Below are positions 1-8,343 of a DNA stretch of 64,000 nucleotides, one piece after another. The position numbers and the translations under genes were made by a program. This stretch comes from Proteobacteria bacterium SG_bin6. GTDB lineage: Bacteria > Pseudomonadota > Alphaproteobacteria > Sphingomonadales > Sphingomonadaceae. The notes under the pieces were generated by a model that worked only from the letters and a program-made list of their open reading frames with translations, was not told the DNA's origin and made no database searches. The DNA is taken from contig LWDJ01000024.1 of NCBI GenBank assembly GCA_002083435.1, forward strand, positions 49,390-113,389, written 5' to 3'. Each line of letters starts with the position of its first letter. Position 1 is the stretch's first letter.

Positions 1-233
1 TTGCATTCGGGTACGTCCCAGCCAAAGCAGCGGGCGTCGGCCAGATCCTCGGCGAAATGCGCGCCATAGACGAGCAGTTTCTTGGGCACGCAGCCGCGGA
101 TCACGCAGGTACCGCCGACACGATATTCCTCGGCCACCGCCACGCGCGCGCCATGCGCCGCCGCGACGCGCGAGGCGCGTACCCCGCCCGATCCGCCACC
201 GATAACGAACAGATCAAAATCGAAATCGCTCAT
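1..233 (-). CDS. gor: glutathione-disulfide reductase, N-terminal part (cut by the window edge)
   Basis: The first 77 residues of a class I pyridine nucleotide-disulfide oxidoreductase are present; the rest lies left of the window. The sequence begins MSDFDFDLFVIGGGSGG, an FAD-binding GxGxxG loop (residues 12-17), and then shows the redox-active motif GTCVIRGCVPKK with cysteines at 43 and 48. The VIRGCVPKKL form is typical of glutathione reductases rather than lipoamide dehydrogenases. The enzyme would regenerate glutathione with NADPH in the cytoplasm. The ATG is preceded by GGGAAG at good spacing and lies 13 bp after the pgi stop on the same strand, so the two are probably co-transcribed. 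Confidence 0.88.
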   Translation of the reverse strand, partial: MSDFDFDLFVIGGGSGGVRASRVAAAHGARVAVAEEYRVGGTCVIRGCVPKKLLVYGAHFAEDLADARCFGWDVPEC

Positions 234-246
234 GTCGCTTCCCGTC

Positions 247-1734
247 TCAGCCAAAGGCGCGCGCGATCAGATCGGTGGTGGAAGGATCGAAGTCTCCCCC
301 CTGCCCCGCTGCCTTCGCCATTTCCTTACCCAGTTCCACACCGAACTGGTCGAACGGATTGATGCCGAGCAGCACCGCGTTCACGAATGTGCGCGCTTCG
401 TAAAACGCGATCAGCGCGCCGAGCGTGCGCGGATCGAGCGTTTCGAGCAGCACTGTGCTCGATGGGCGATCGCCGGGATAGGCGCGCGCGGGATCATCCG
501 GGTTGGCGCGACCCTGCATCAGCGCGGCCCCTTGCGCGAAGGCGTTGAGCAGCAGCTGGCGGTGATGCGCCTCGGCGAGCGTATCGCCCGGTTCGATCAC
601 CGCGACGAACTCCACCGGCACCAGATGCGTACCCTGGTGGAGCAACTGGAACACCGCGTGCTGCGCGTCGGTCCCCACCCCGCCCCAGGTGATCGGCGCG
701 GTGGGGCGGCCGATCGGCGCGCCCTCGATCGTGACGCCCTTGCCGTTCGATTCCATCTCGAGCTGCTGGAGATAGGGCGGCAGCAGGCGGAGCCGCTCGT
801 CATAGGCGAACACCGCGCGCGTCTCCGCCAGCTCGACCTGAGCGTAGAAGAGATCGGCGAAGGCGGCGAGCGCAGGCGCATTCTCGTGGAGCGCGGCCAG
901 GCGGAAATGGCGGTCCATCTCCCCCGCCCCGTCGAGCATCGCCTCGAACGCATCCCACCCCAGCGCGAGCGCCGCCGGGAAACCAATGGACGACCAGAGC
1001 GAATAGCGCCCGCCGACCGACTCGGCGAAGGGCAGCACGCGGGTGTCGTCGACTCCCCAGGCGACCGCGCGCTCGGGTGCGGCGGTGAGCGCCACGACCC
1101 GGCCATAAGGGTCGGCCACCCCGCCCTCGCTCAGCCAGGCGAGCGCACTTTCGGCGTTGAGCAGGGTTTCGGTGGTGGTGAAGGTCTTGCTGGCGACCAC
1201 GATCAGCGTCGCGCTGGGATCGAAGCGGCGGAACGCCTCCTCAAGCGCGAGTCCGTCGATGTTCGAGACGACCGCCACCTCGTAGCGCGCTTCCTCTCGG
1301 CCCAGCGCGTCGATCAGCAGCTGCGGCCCCAATGCCGACCCACCGATGCCGATGTGGAGCACGTGGCGGATTGGGCCGAATGCTTCTGCTTCGATCGCGT
1401 CGATCAGCGCGCGCATCCGGGCGTGGAGCTGCGCCGCACGGGCGACTGCCTCGGGCGCGCCCTCGCCACGCTCGGCGCTGTGCTCGGCGGCGCGGCCCTC
1501 GGTCGCGTTGACCGCGGCGCCGGCGAACAGCGCCTCGCGCTTGGCGGCCAGGTCACGCTCCTTCGCCAGCGCCTCGAAGGCCGCGAGCGCATCGGCGGTG
1601 AGATGCGTCTTCGACCAATCGAAATGGATGCCCGCGACATCGAGCGTCAGCCGTCGCAGCCGATCGGGGTCGGCGGCGAACAGCGCCTCCAGGCGATCGG
1701 GGGCGAGCGCGGTGATGGCGTCCCAGGCGGTCAT
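247..1734 (-). CDS. pgi: glucose-6-phosphate isomerase
   Basis: Interconverts glucose 6-phosphate and fructose 6-phosphate in the cytoplasm. Family landmarks: GSALGPQ (about 132-138), SKTFTTTET (182-190), the signature SVGGRYSLWSSIG (239-251), EMESNGKG with the likely catalytic Glu328, and GTDAQHA with His359. At 495 residues it is shorter than the E. coli enzyme (549) but within the range of shorter bacterial forms. An upstream ATG at 1755 would add seven residues; the ATG at 1734 is preferred because AGGGAG stands about seven bases before it. It is the first gene of a pgi-gor pair and diverges from lepB across about 100 bp. Confidence 0.96.
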   Translation of the reverse strand: MTAWDAITALAPDRLEALFAADPDRLRRLTLDVAGIHFDWSKTHLTADALAAFEALAKERDLAAKREALFAGAAVNATEGRAAEHSAERGEGAPEAVARAAQLHARMRALIDAIEAEAFGPIRHVLHIGIGGSALGPQLLIDALGREEARYEVAVVSNIDGLALEEAFRRFDPSATLIVVASKTFTTTETLLNAESALAWLSEGGVADPYGRVVALTAAPERAVAWGVDDTRVLPFAESVGGRYSLWSSIGFPAALALGWDAFEAMLDGAGEMDRHFRLAALHENAPALAAFADLFYAQVELAETRAVFAYDERLRLLPPYLQQLEMESNGKGVTIEGAPIGRPTAPITWGGVGTDAQHAVFQLLHQGTHLVPVEFVAVIEPGDTLAEAHHRQLLLNAFAQGAALMQGRANPDDPARAYPGDRPSSTVLLETLDPRTLGALIAFYEARTFVNAVLLGINPFDQFGVELGKEMAKAAGQGGDFDPSTTDLIARAFG

Positions 1735-1837
1735 GCGGCTACTCCCTATGGGCATTGGGTCCGCGCCTTAGCCCGGCCCCGCCGCCCCCGCCACCCCGCT
1801 TGACGTTGCTTGCACCCCGGCGCAGAACCCCGCCACG

Positions 1838-2683
1838 ATGAACGAAGATCCCGCGCCGCAGCCCGCCGACGCCGCCCCCGGCCGCGCCCGTCGTTCGGCA
1901 CTGGGCGAGTTGCGGGACAATCTGTGGTTCCTGCTCTGGCTGGTGCTGGGCGTCGCGCTGTTTCGCAGTTTCCTGCTGTCGCCCTTCGTCATCCCATCGG
2001 AATCAATGCTGCCGCGCCTGCTGATCGGCGACTATCTGTTCGTCTCGAAATGGAATTACGGCTTTTCGCGGCACAGCCTGCCGTTCAGCGCGCCGCTGAT
2101 CCCGGGCAAGCTGCTCGCCCGCCTGCCGGAGCGCGGCGACATCGTCGTGTTCAAGGCGCCGCCGCTCGACCGGGACGATTACATCAAGCGCGTGATCGGC
2201 CTGCCCGGCGATTCGATCCAGCTGGTGCGCGGCCAGGTGATCCTGAACGGCCAGCCTTTACCCCTTACCCCGCTCAAGGATTTCCGCATCCCGCTCACCC
2301 CCAATTACGGCTTCGACAAATGCGCCGAGCCGTATCGCGAGGTGATCCGCGGCAAGTTCTTCTGCCATTATCGTGCCTATCGCGAGACGCTGCCGGGCGG
2401 GCGGCACTATACGGTGCTCGATCGCGGTGCCTCGCCCGGGGACGACACGCCGGCGTTCCATGTGCCGCCGGGCCATGTCTTCATGATGGGCGACAACCGT
2501 GACGACAGCGCCGACAGCCGCTTCCCGGCGGTGGCGGGGGGCGGCATCGGCTTCGTCCCGGTGGAGAATCTGGAAGGCAAAGCGGTGTTCACTTTCTTCT
2601 CGACCGACGGCAGCGCCCAGTGGCTGCTGCCCTGGACCTGGGTGAGCGCGGCGCGCTGGGACCGGATCGGACGCGACTTTTGA
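1838..2683 (+). CDS. lepB: signal peptidase I
   Basis: Inner-membrane serine protease that removes signal peptides from exported proteins. A single hydrophobic segment (about residues 30-47) anchors it. The catalytic Ser/Lys pair is visible: Ser56 in IPSESMLP and Lys117 in DYIKRVIGLPGD. The box MGDNRDDSADSR follows in the C-terminal half. At 281 residues the size is normal for an alphaproteobacterial enzyme with one transmembrane segment. It opens a tightly overlapping operon: its stop codon shares bases with the TTG start of rnc. No good ribosome binding site is seen before the ATG, so the exact start is less certain than the identity. Confidence 0.95.
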   Translation: MNEDPAPQPADAAPGRARRSALGELRDNLWFLLWLVLGVALFRSFLLSPFVIPSESMLPRLLIGDYLFVSKWNYGFSRHSLPFSAPLIPGKLLARLPERGDIVVFKAPPLDRDDYIKRVIGLPGDSIQLVRGQVILNGQPLPLTPLKDFRIPLTPNYGFDKCAEPYREVIRGKFFCHYRAYRETLPGGRHYTVLDRGASPGDDTPAFHVPPGHVFMMGDNRDDSADSRFPAVAGGGIGFVPVENLEGKAVFTFFSTDGSAQWLLPWTWVSAARWDRIGRDF

Positions 2684-3348
2684 GCACGCTTGCGACCTGG
2701 ATCGAGGCGGCCTTCGGCCTCCCCCCGCGCGACGAGGCGCTCTACGTTCGCGCGCTGACGCATGGCAGCCGCAGCGCCGACAATTATGAGCGGCTGGAGT
2801 TTCTCGGCGACCGCGTGCTCGCGCTGGTGATGGCCGAATGGCTCTATGAGCGCTTTCCCGGCGAGAGCGAGGGGCAGCTCTCCAAGCGGCTGAACGCGCT
2901 CGTCACCGGCTCCGTCTGTGCCGAGATCGGTCGCGAGCTTGGCGTGCCGGCGCAGCTTCAGCTCGGCAAGCAGGCGCGCGATGATGGTGCTTCGGACTCG
3001 GACAATGTGCTGGGCGACGCGGTGGAGGCGCTGATCGGCGCCTTCTACCAGGAACATGGCTTCGATCCCGCGCGCGCGGCGGTCCGGCGGCTGTGGGCAA
3101 CGCGGGTGAGCGCCGATCTGCGCGCGCCGCAGCATCCCAAATCGGCGCTGCTGGAATGGGCGGCCGCGCAAGGCCGTCGGCCGCCCGAATATGCGGTGGT
3201 CGACCGCGCCGGCCCCCACCACGCCCCGCGCTTCACCGTGCGGGTGAGCGTCGGCAAGCTCGCCGAGGCGACCGCGACCGGCGGATCGAAACAGGAAGCC
3301 GAGACAGCGGCGGCAGCGACGCTTCTGGCGCAATTGGAGGCACGATGA
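2680..3348 (+). CDS. rnc: ribonuclease III
   Basis: Double-strand-specific endoribonuclease that processes rRNA precursors and structured mRNAs. The signature ERLEFLGDRVL is followed by DNVLGDAVEALIGA, which carries the metal-ligand Asp and Glu; a C-terminal double-stranded-RNA-binding domain runs from about PKSALLEW to the end, including GGSKQEAE. The TTG at 2680, overlapping the lepB stop, gives 222 residues starting STLATWIEAAFG, the usual length; a more upstream ATG would add a 20-residue tail encoded within lepB and is rejected. The last bases overlap the era ATG, so translation of the three genes is probably coupled. Confidence 0.95.
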   Translation: MSTLATWIEAAFGLPPRDEALYVRALTHGSRSADNYERLEFLGDRVLALVMAEWLYERFPGESEGQLSKRLNALVTGSVCAEIGRELGVPAQLQLGKQARDDGASDSDNVLGDAVEALIGAFYQEHGFDPARAAVRRLWATRVSADLRAPQHPKSALLEWAAAQGRRPPEYAVVDRAGPHHAPRFTVRVSVGKLAEATATGGSKQEAETAAAATLLAQLEAR

Positions 3349-4241
3349 CCGAAACCCGTTGCGGCGTGGTCGCCGTGGTCGGCGCGCCCAATGCCGGCAA
3401 ATCGACCCTGGTCAACGCGCTCGTCGGCCAGAAGGTCGCGATCGTCAGCCCCAAGGCGCAGACCACGCGCACCCGCTTGCTCGGCGTCGCGATCGAGGGC
3501 GATGCGCAATTGCTGCTGGTCGACACGCCGGGCATTTTCGAGCCGCAGCGCCGGCTCGATCGGGCGATGGTCGCCGCCGCCTGGGGCGGGGCCCAGGGCG
3601 CCGACCTGATCGCGCTGGTGGTCGACGCCAAGGGCGGGCTCGGCCCCAAGGTGGCGCCCATCGCCGAGGCGCTGGCGGGCCGATCCGAGCGCAAATTCCT
3701 GATCCTCAACAAGGTCGATCTCGCCGACAAGGCGCGATTGCTTGGCCATGCCCAGCGGCTGAACGAACTCGTCACCTTCGACGAGACCTTCTTCGTCTCG
3801 GCGCAGACCGGCGATGGATTGGCGGAACTCAAGAAGAATATTGCCGGCGCGATGCCTGTCGGCACTTGGCATTTCCCCGAGGACCAGGTGTCGGACGCGA
3901 CAGAGCGGATGCTCGCCGCCGAGGTCACCCGCGAACAGCTCTACCTCCAGCTCCATGCCGAGCTACCTTATGCAAGCGCGATCGAGACCGAGAAATATAG
4001 CGAGCGCGAGGACGGCTCGGTCGAGATTCATCAACAGATCCTCGTCGCCCGGCCCACCCAGCGCGCGATCGTGCTGGGCAAGGGCGGCGCAAGAATTAGG
4101 GAGATTGGCGCGCGCGCTCGCGCTGAACTCGCGCAATTGCTTGGTCATCCGGTCCATCTTTACCTGCATGTAAAGGTAAAGGCCGATTGGGACGAGGATC
4201 GCAGTTTCTACAAGGATATCGGACTCGAATGGGTGGAATGA
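3345..4241 (+). CDS. era: GTPase Era
   Basis: Essential Ras-like GTPase that binds the 3' end of 16S rRNA in assembly of the small ribosomal subunit. GTPase motifs in order: GAPNAGKST (residues 13-21), switch region TTRTR, DTPGI, and NKVD. The C-terminal KH domain carries GKGGARIREIG followed by LHVKVKADW. The ATG at 3345 overlaps the rnc stop as ATGA and has GGAGG five bases upstream, giving 298 residues, which is standard. Longer versions starting inside rnc are rejected. The lepB-rnc-era order is a classical arrangement. Confidence 0.97.
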   Translation: MTETRCGVVAVVGAPNAGKSTLVNALVGQKVAIVSPKAQTTRTRLLGVAIEGDAQLLLVDTPGIFEPQRRLDRAMVAAAWGGAQGADLIALVVDAKGGLGPKVAPIAEALAGRSERKFLILNKVDLADKARLLGHAQRLNELVTFDETFFVSAQTGDGLAELKKNIAGAMPVGTWHFPEDQVSDATERMLAAEVTREQLYLQLHAELPYASAIETEKYSEREDGSVEIHQQILVARPTQRAIVLGKGGARIREIGARARAELAQLLGHPVHLYLHVKVKADWDEDRSFYKDIGLEWVE

Positions 4242-5182
4242 AACAAATCAAGGCGGCGGTGGTGCAAGCCGCCCCGGTTCCGGTCGCGGTAACCTATGGT
4301 CTGGAGCGGATGGCCCGGCAGCTGCGCGATGCGCTCGACACGGGCGCGCGGATGATCGCGTTCGGGGAGACCTTCCTGGGCGGCTATCCGATCTGGCTCG
4401 ACGAGGCGCCCGGGGCCGCCTTGTGGGACCAGCGTGGCGCGCAGGCGCTTCACGGCCTGCTGCTCGACGAAGCGCTGCGCGCTGACGATCAGCGGCTTGA
4501 ACCGATCCAGGCGCTGGTCGATGCCGCCGGTGCCTATGTGTCGGTCGGCGTGCATGAGCGGGTGCGGTCGAGCCTCAAGAACACCCAGATGCTGCTGCGC
4601 CCCCATCTGCCCCCGGTAAAACACCGCAAGCTCGTGCCCACGCATGGCGAGCGGCTGATCTGGGCGCGGGGTGACGGCTCTACTCTCACCACTACCGATG
4701 CCGGCTGGGGGACGATCGGCCAGGCGATTTGCTGGGAGCATTGGATGCCGCTCGTCCGCGCGACGCTGCATCATGCCGGCGAGGCGGTGCATGTCGCCGC
4801 CTGGCCAACGGTGCGCGACGTCCACATCCTCGCCAGCCGGCATTATGCGTTCGAGGGCCGCTGCTTCGTGCTCGCCGCGGGCACCGTGCAAACGCGCGAC
4901 CAGGTGATCGAGGGCCTTGCCCGCGCGGGCGGGGACGCCGATGCCGAAGCGCTGCTGAAGGCGATGCCCGAGGGACTGCTGCAACATGGCGGCAGCGCGA
5001 TCGTCGCGCCCAATGCCGACGTGCTGGCGCTTGCCGGGGATGGCGAGGAGATCATCACCGCCGATCTCGATTTGACGGCGATCGGCCGCGGCCTCGCGGC
5101 GCTCGATGTCGATGGGCATTACAGCCGGCCCGACATTTTCGAGCTGCGGGTCGATCGCCGCGAACAAAATGGGGTGGTCTAG
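4238..5182 (+). CDS. carbon-nitrogen hydrolase of the nitrilase type
   Basis: Nitrilase-superfamily protein of 314 residues. The three catalytic positions can be read: Glu44 in FGETFLGGYP, Lys131 in KHRKLVPT, and Cys165 in GQAICWEHWMP. The CWEHWMP form is that of true nitrilases and cyanide-degrading enzymes rather than amidases or N-carbamoylputrescine hydrolases, so hydrolysis of a nitrile to a carboxylic acid is the best guess; the substrate is not predictable. The ATG at 4238 overlaps the era stop (ATGA); an ATG at 4229 is the alternative. It is the last gene of the lepB operon and faces the sirtuin gene; the 180 bp between them contain no recognisable gene. Confidence 0.85.
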   Translation: MKQIKAAVVQAAPVPVAVTYGLERMARQLRDALDTGARMIAFGETFLGGYPIWLDEAPGAALWDQRGAQALHGLLLDEALRADDQRLEPIQALVDAAGAYVSVGVHERVRSSLKNTQMLLRPHLPPVKHRKLVPTHGERLIWARGDGSTLTTTDAGWGTIGQAICWEHWMPLVRATLHHAGEAVHVAAWPTVRDVHILASRHYAFEGRCFVLAAGTVQTRDQVIEGLARAGGDADAEALLKAMPEGLLQHGGSAIVAPNADVLALAGDGEEIITADLDLTAIGRGLAALDVDGHYSRPDIFELRVDRREQNGVV

Positions 5183-5362
5183 CGCGACAGAAACTGACGC
5201 TGGCGTCGATCTGAGCGAACGTCTGCGACAGCCAAAAATAGCAATTGGTGCCCCCCCCCAAAGCGAGGGTGTTTCGCGGATTGCCGTCGCAACGCCTTGG
5301 CCGTGCCGCCCCGCTGACCGGACTTGTTCCGGCCGCGGTCAATGCCATGCCAGGCGGCGTCG

Positions 5363-6061
5363 TTACGCCAGCGCTTCGGCGAGCAGCGCGTCCACCCAGG
5401 CGGGGACCAGCGCACTGGCGGGGCCGTTTCGGCTTTCATCGAACCAGGCGCTGCCCTCCGATGGTTCGAGGTTCAGCTCGATCGTGCGGGCGCCATAGGC
5501 AGCGGCGAGGCGAACGAAGCCCGCGGCGGGATAGACCGCGCCAGAGGTTCCGATCGATACGAACAAATCGACCCGGGCCAGCGCTTCCTCGATCCGCGCC
5601 ATCGCATAGGGCATTTCCCCGAAGAACACGATGTCAGGGCGCAGCGCGGGCGCGTCGCACCGGGAACAGACCGTGCCGAGCGGGAGCGCGCCGCGCCAAG
5701 GGTAGCGTGTTCCACATGCCGCGCAGAGCGCCGAACGCAGCTCGCCGTGCATGTGCAACAGTCGCTTGGCCCCCGCGCGCTCGTGCAGGTCATCGACATT
5801 CTGGGTGACGATCAGCAGATCGTGCGGCCAGGCGAGGTCGAGCCGGGCGAGCGCTTCATGCGCCGGATTGGGCGCCACCGTTTCCAGCGCGGCGCGGCGC
5901 AGATCGTAGAAACGGTGGACGAGCGCCGGATCGCGCGCGAGTGCCTCGGGCGTGCAGACATCCTCGACCCGGTGGCCCTCCCACAGCCCACCGGGGCCAC
6001 GGAAGGTGGCGATCCCCGACTCGGCGGAGATGCCGGCGCCGGTGAGGATGACGATATTCAT
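5363..6061 (-). CDS. cobB: NAD-dependent protein deacylase, sirtuin class III (CobB type)
   Basis: Removes acyl groups from lysines using NAD+. The 232-residue protein has the NAD loop GAGISAESGIATFRG near its N-terminus, then TQNVDDLHERAG, the catalytic His in HMHGEL, and four zinc cysteines arranged as two CxxC pairs (CAAC and CSRC). FYDLRRAAL contains the Tyr-x-x-Arg pair known from SIRT5 and CobB to recognise negatively charged acyl groups, so desuccinylation as well as deacetylation is expected. No clear ribosome binding site precedes the ATG. It shares its strand with the small secreted protein 33 bp upstream. Confidence 0.93.
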   Translation of the reverse strand: MNIVILTGAGISAESGIATFRGPGGLWEGHRVEDVCTPEALARDPALVHRFYDLRRAALETVAPNPAHEALARLDLAWPHDLLIVTQNVDDLHERAGAKRLLHMHGELRSALCAACGTRYPWRGALPLGTVCSRCDAPALRPDIVFFGEMPYAMARIEEALARVDLFVSIGTSGAVYPAAGFVRLAAAYGARTIELNLEPSEGSAWFDESRNGPASALVPAWVDALLAEALA

Positions 6062-6094
6062 GGGATGTGCGCTTCGCTCTTTTTGGCGGTTACC

Positions 6095-6451
6095 CTAGCG
6101 CCGCCGTGGCGCGCGTGCCATGTCGCGTAGCGCGCGGGCGCGGTTTTCCAGCTCACGCGCCTCGGCAAGCGATAGCCCGTCCGCGCCGTAGCGCTCGGTG
6201 AGCGACTCGATTGCCCATGCTTCGCGGCGATAAGCCCGCGCCTCGCCCCGCGTGAGTCGTCCAGCGTCGCGCTCCTGGCGGATCACGTCGCGCGTCTCGC
6301 GCAGATCCTGCCACGGCCCCGGTTGCGGCGGGAGGACACGGACGTCGATCGGCCGGCGCGGCAGATCGATCGGCGGTCCGTTCCGTGGCGCGAACTGGGC
6401 CGCCAACGGCGCCGGCAGCAACGACAAGCATAGCAGCAAAGCAACTCGCAT
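6095..6451 (-). CDS. small secreted protein of unknown function
   Basis: A 118-residue protein with a clear signal peptide (MRVALLLCLSLLPAPLAAQ, cleavage probably after AA or AQ) and a charged, Arg/Glu-rich mature part predicted to be helical (RETRDVIRQERDAGRLTRGEARAYR begins its core, here only described by its pattern of ERD and RGEAR motifs). GGGAGGA before the ATG is a strong ribosome binding site and supports a real gene. I do not recognise a family. It precedes the sirtuin gene on the same strand and diverges from dapB. Confidence 0.7.
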   Translation of the reverse strand: MRVALLLCLSLLPAPLAAQFAPRNGPPIDLPRRPIDVRVLPPQPGPWQDLRETRDVIRQERDAGRLTRGEARAYRREAWAIESLTERYGADGLSLAEARELENRARALRDMARAPRRR

Positions 6452-6559
6452 CGCGGATCCTCCCTTTTGCGCCGATTCATAACGCCGCGAGCTGAACGCG
6501 AGCCGAACCCCTTGGCACCCCTACCCCCGATCTGCCATGCGACCGGCAAGGAGCAGGCG

Positions 6560-7288
6560 ATGGTAGCGATTGGCATTTTGGGCAGCGCGGGCCGGATGGG
6601 GCGAGCGATCGCCGCCGCGATTGCAGAGCATGATGCCCGGCTCGCGGGCGGGGTCGACGCCGGGGGCGACATTCGTGCGCTCGCCGAGGCGGCCGACGTT
6701 CTGGTCGATTTCACCCATCCCCGCGCCCTCCCCGGCAATCTCGCGGTCGCGGTCGAAACGCGCAGGCCGATCCTGATCGGCACGACCGGCCTTTCCCCCG
6801 ACGATCACGCCGCGATCGACGCCGCCGCGCATGAGATCGCGGTGCTGCAGACCGGCAATACCTCGCTCGGCGTCACGCTGCTCGCGCGGCTGGTGCGCGA
6901 GGCGGCGGCGCGGCTGGGGCCGGGCTGGGACATCGAGATCGTCGAGATGCACCACCGCGCCAAGGTCGACGCGCCCTCGGGCACCGCCCAGCTGCTCGGC
7001 GCGGCGGCGGCGGAAGGGCGCGGCAGCAGCCTGGGCGAGCTCGCCGTGATCGGCCGCGCCGGGCTGACCGGGGACCGGGCCGAGGGGACGATCGGCATCG
7101 CCTCCCTTCGCGGCGGCTCGGTCGCGGGGGACCACCAGGTGGTCTTCGCCGGGCCGGGCGAGCGCATCGAGCTCGGCCACCGCGCCGAGAATCGCGAGAT
7201 CTTCGCCCACGGCGCGATCACCGCCGCGCGCTGGCTCGCCGGGCGGGCGCCGGGGCGCTACACGATGGCGCAGGTGCTCGGCCTGTGA
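6560..7288 (+). CDS. dapB: 4-hydroxy-tetrahydrodipicolinate reductase
   Basis: Reduces 4-hydroxy-tetrahydrodipicolinate with NAD(P)H in the lysine and diaminopimelate pathway. The nucleotide-binding loop is GILGSAGRMGR (residues 5-15) and the active-site box is EMHHRAKVDAPSGT with His131, His132 and Lys135, matching the E. coli His159/Lys163 region. The ATG at 6560 gives 242 residues and has AAGGAG six bases upstream; a start at 6467 would add 31 residues of unrelated character. The stop overlaps the GTG of nth, opening the dapB-nth-DUF6491-mscS operon. Confidence 0.96.
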   Translation: MVAIGILGSAGRMGRAIAAAIAEHDARLAGGVDAGGDIRALAEAADVLVDFTHPRALPGNLAVAVETRRPILIGTTGLSPDDHAAIDAAAHEIAVLQTGNTSLGVTLLARLVREAAARLGPGWDIEIVEMHHRAKVDAPSGTAQLLGAAAAEGRGSSLGELAVIGRAGLTGDRAEGTIGIASLRGGSVAGDHQVVFAGPGERIELGHRAENREIFAHGAITAARWLAGRAPGRYTMAQVLGL

Positions 7289-7944
7289 ACAAGGCGCAGG
7301 TTATCGAGTTCTATAGCCGGCTCGCCGCCGACAATCCGCATCCGGAGACCGAGCTGCTATCGGTCAACACCTATACCTTGCTGGTCGCGGTGGTGCTGTC
7401 GGCGCAAGCGACCGACGCGGGGGTCAACAAGGCGACACGGCGGCTGTTTCAGCAGGTGACGACCCCCGAACAGATGGTCGCCCTCGGCGAAGAGGGGCTG
7501 AAGGAGCACATCAAGACGATTGGCCTGTTCAATTCCAAGGCCAAGAACGTGATCGCGCTCAGCGAAGCGCTGATCGCCGAGCATGGCGGCGCGGTACCCG
7601 CCAACCGCGACGCGCTCGAAAAGCTCCCCGGCGTCGGGCGCAAGACCGCCAATGTCGTGATGAACGTCGCGTTCGGGGCGGAGACTTTCGCGGTCGATAC
7701 GCACTTGTTCCGCGTCTGCAACCGCACCGGCCTCGCCAAGGGCAAGACGCCGCTCGCGGTCGAACTGAAGCTCGACAAGGCGACGCCCCAGCCCTTCCGG
7801 CTCCACGCGCATCACTGGCTGATCCTGCACGGTCGTTACACCTGCAAGGCGCGTACGCCCGAATGCTGGCGATGCAGCCTCGCCGATCTTTGCGCGTTCA
7901 AGCCCAAGACGCCCGCGCCCACCAAGCGGGTAAAGGAGGTGTAA
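7285..7944 (+). CDS. nth: endonuclease III (DNA glycosylase/AP lyase)
   Basis: Base-excision repair enzyme for oxidised pyrimidines. Lys120 in LPGVGRKTANVV (the helix-hairpin-helix) and Asp138 in FAVDTHLFRV occupy the same positions as the E. coli catalytic residues. The C-terminal [4Fe-4S] loop is complete, with the spacing Cys-x6-Cys-x2-Cys-x5-Cys (CKARTPECWRCSLADLC). The GTG start overlaps the dapB stop (GTGA). At 219 residues it is slightly longer than the E. coli protein because of a charged tail. Its TAA shares a base with the next ATG. Confidence 0.97.
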   Translation: MNKAQVIEFYSRLAADNPHPETELLSVNTYTLLVAVVLSAQATDAGVNKATRRLFQQVTTPEQMVALGEEGLKEHIKTIGLFNSKAKNVIALSEALIAEHGGAVPANRDALEKLPGVGRKTANVVMNVAFGAETFAVDTHLFRVCNRTGLAKGKTPLAVELKLDKATPQPFRLHAHHWLILHGRYTCKARTPECWRCSLADLCAFKPKTPAPTKRVKEV

Positions 7945-8315
7945 TGCGCGTCGCGCTGCTCTTGGCCCCGCTCGCCTTGGTGGCGGCCGCCGATCGCCCG
8001 ATCCCGGCGGCGAGCCCCGTGGGAGCGCCCGAACTCTGCCTGCCTCGCCATCGCATCCAGAACAGCATCGTCCGTTCCGACCGGATCATCGACTTCGTGC
8101 TGTTCGGCGGCAAGGTCTACCGCGTCACCCTGGCGCAGGGGTGCCCCGATCTCGGCTATCAGCGCGGCTTCGCTTATGCCAGCACCGGCAACCAGCTCTG
8201 CGCGAGCGATCAGATCACCGTCGTCAACACCGCCCCCGTCCCGGCGGGCGCGCGCTGCGCGCTCGCGCCCTTCCAGCCGGTGACGCTCGCGGGCGGTTGG
8301 AAAGCCGCGCGCTGA
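7944..8315 (+). CDS. small secreted protein, DUF6491-like
   Basis: A 123-residue exported protein: the signal peptide MRVALLLAPLALVAAADR is followed by a domain with regularly placed cysteines (ELCLP, QGCPDL, QLCASD, ARCAL) and the phrase DFVLFGGKVYRV. This pattern resembles the DUF6491 family of small alphaproteobacterial and gammaproteobacterial periplasmic proteins; the assignment is from memory of the pattern. No function is known. The ATG overlaps the nth TAA and is preceded by AAAGGAGGT, one of the strongest ribosome binding sites in the window. Four cysteines suggest two disulfides. Confidence 0.75.
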   Translation: MRVALLLAPLALVAAADRPIPAASPVGAPELCLPRHRIQNSIVRSDRIIDFVLFGGKVYRVTLAQGCPDLGYQRGFAYASTGNQLCASDQITVVNTAPVPAGARCALAPFQPVTLAGGWKAAR

Positions 8316-8343
8316 GCGCCGAGACCGATCGCAGGAAAGCCTG

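Noticed and set aside
82..1803. Long open frames opposite pgi, and similar ones opposite putA, mfd, queA and purF
   Set aside because: They mirror the codon pattern of well-supported genes on the other strand, show Arg/Ala/Gly-rich sequence without domains, and lack ribosome binding sites. High G+C makes such frames common.
5183..5362. Small RNA gene in the gap between nitrilase and sirtuin
   Set aside because: TGACCG/CGGTCA arms at 5315-5341 form only a weak hairpin; no promoter or T run supports a transcript.
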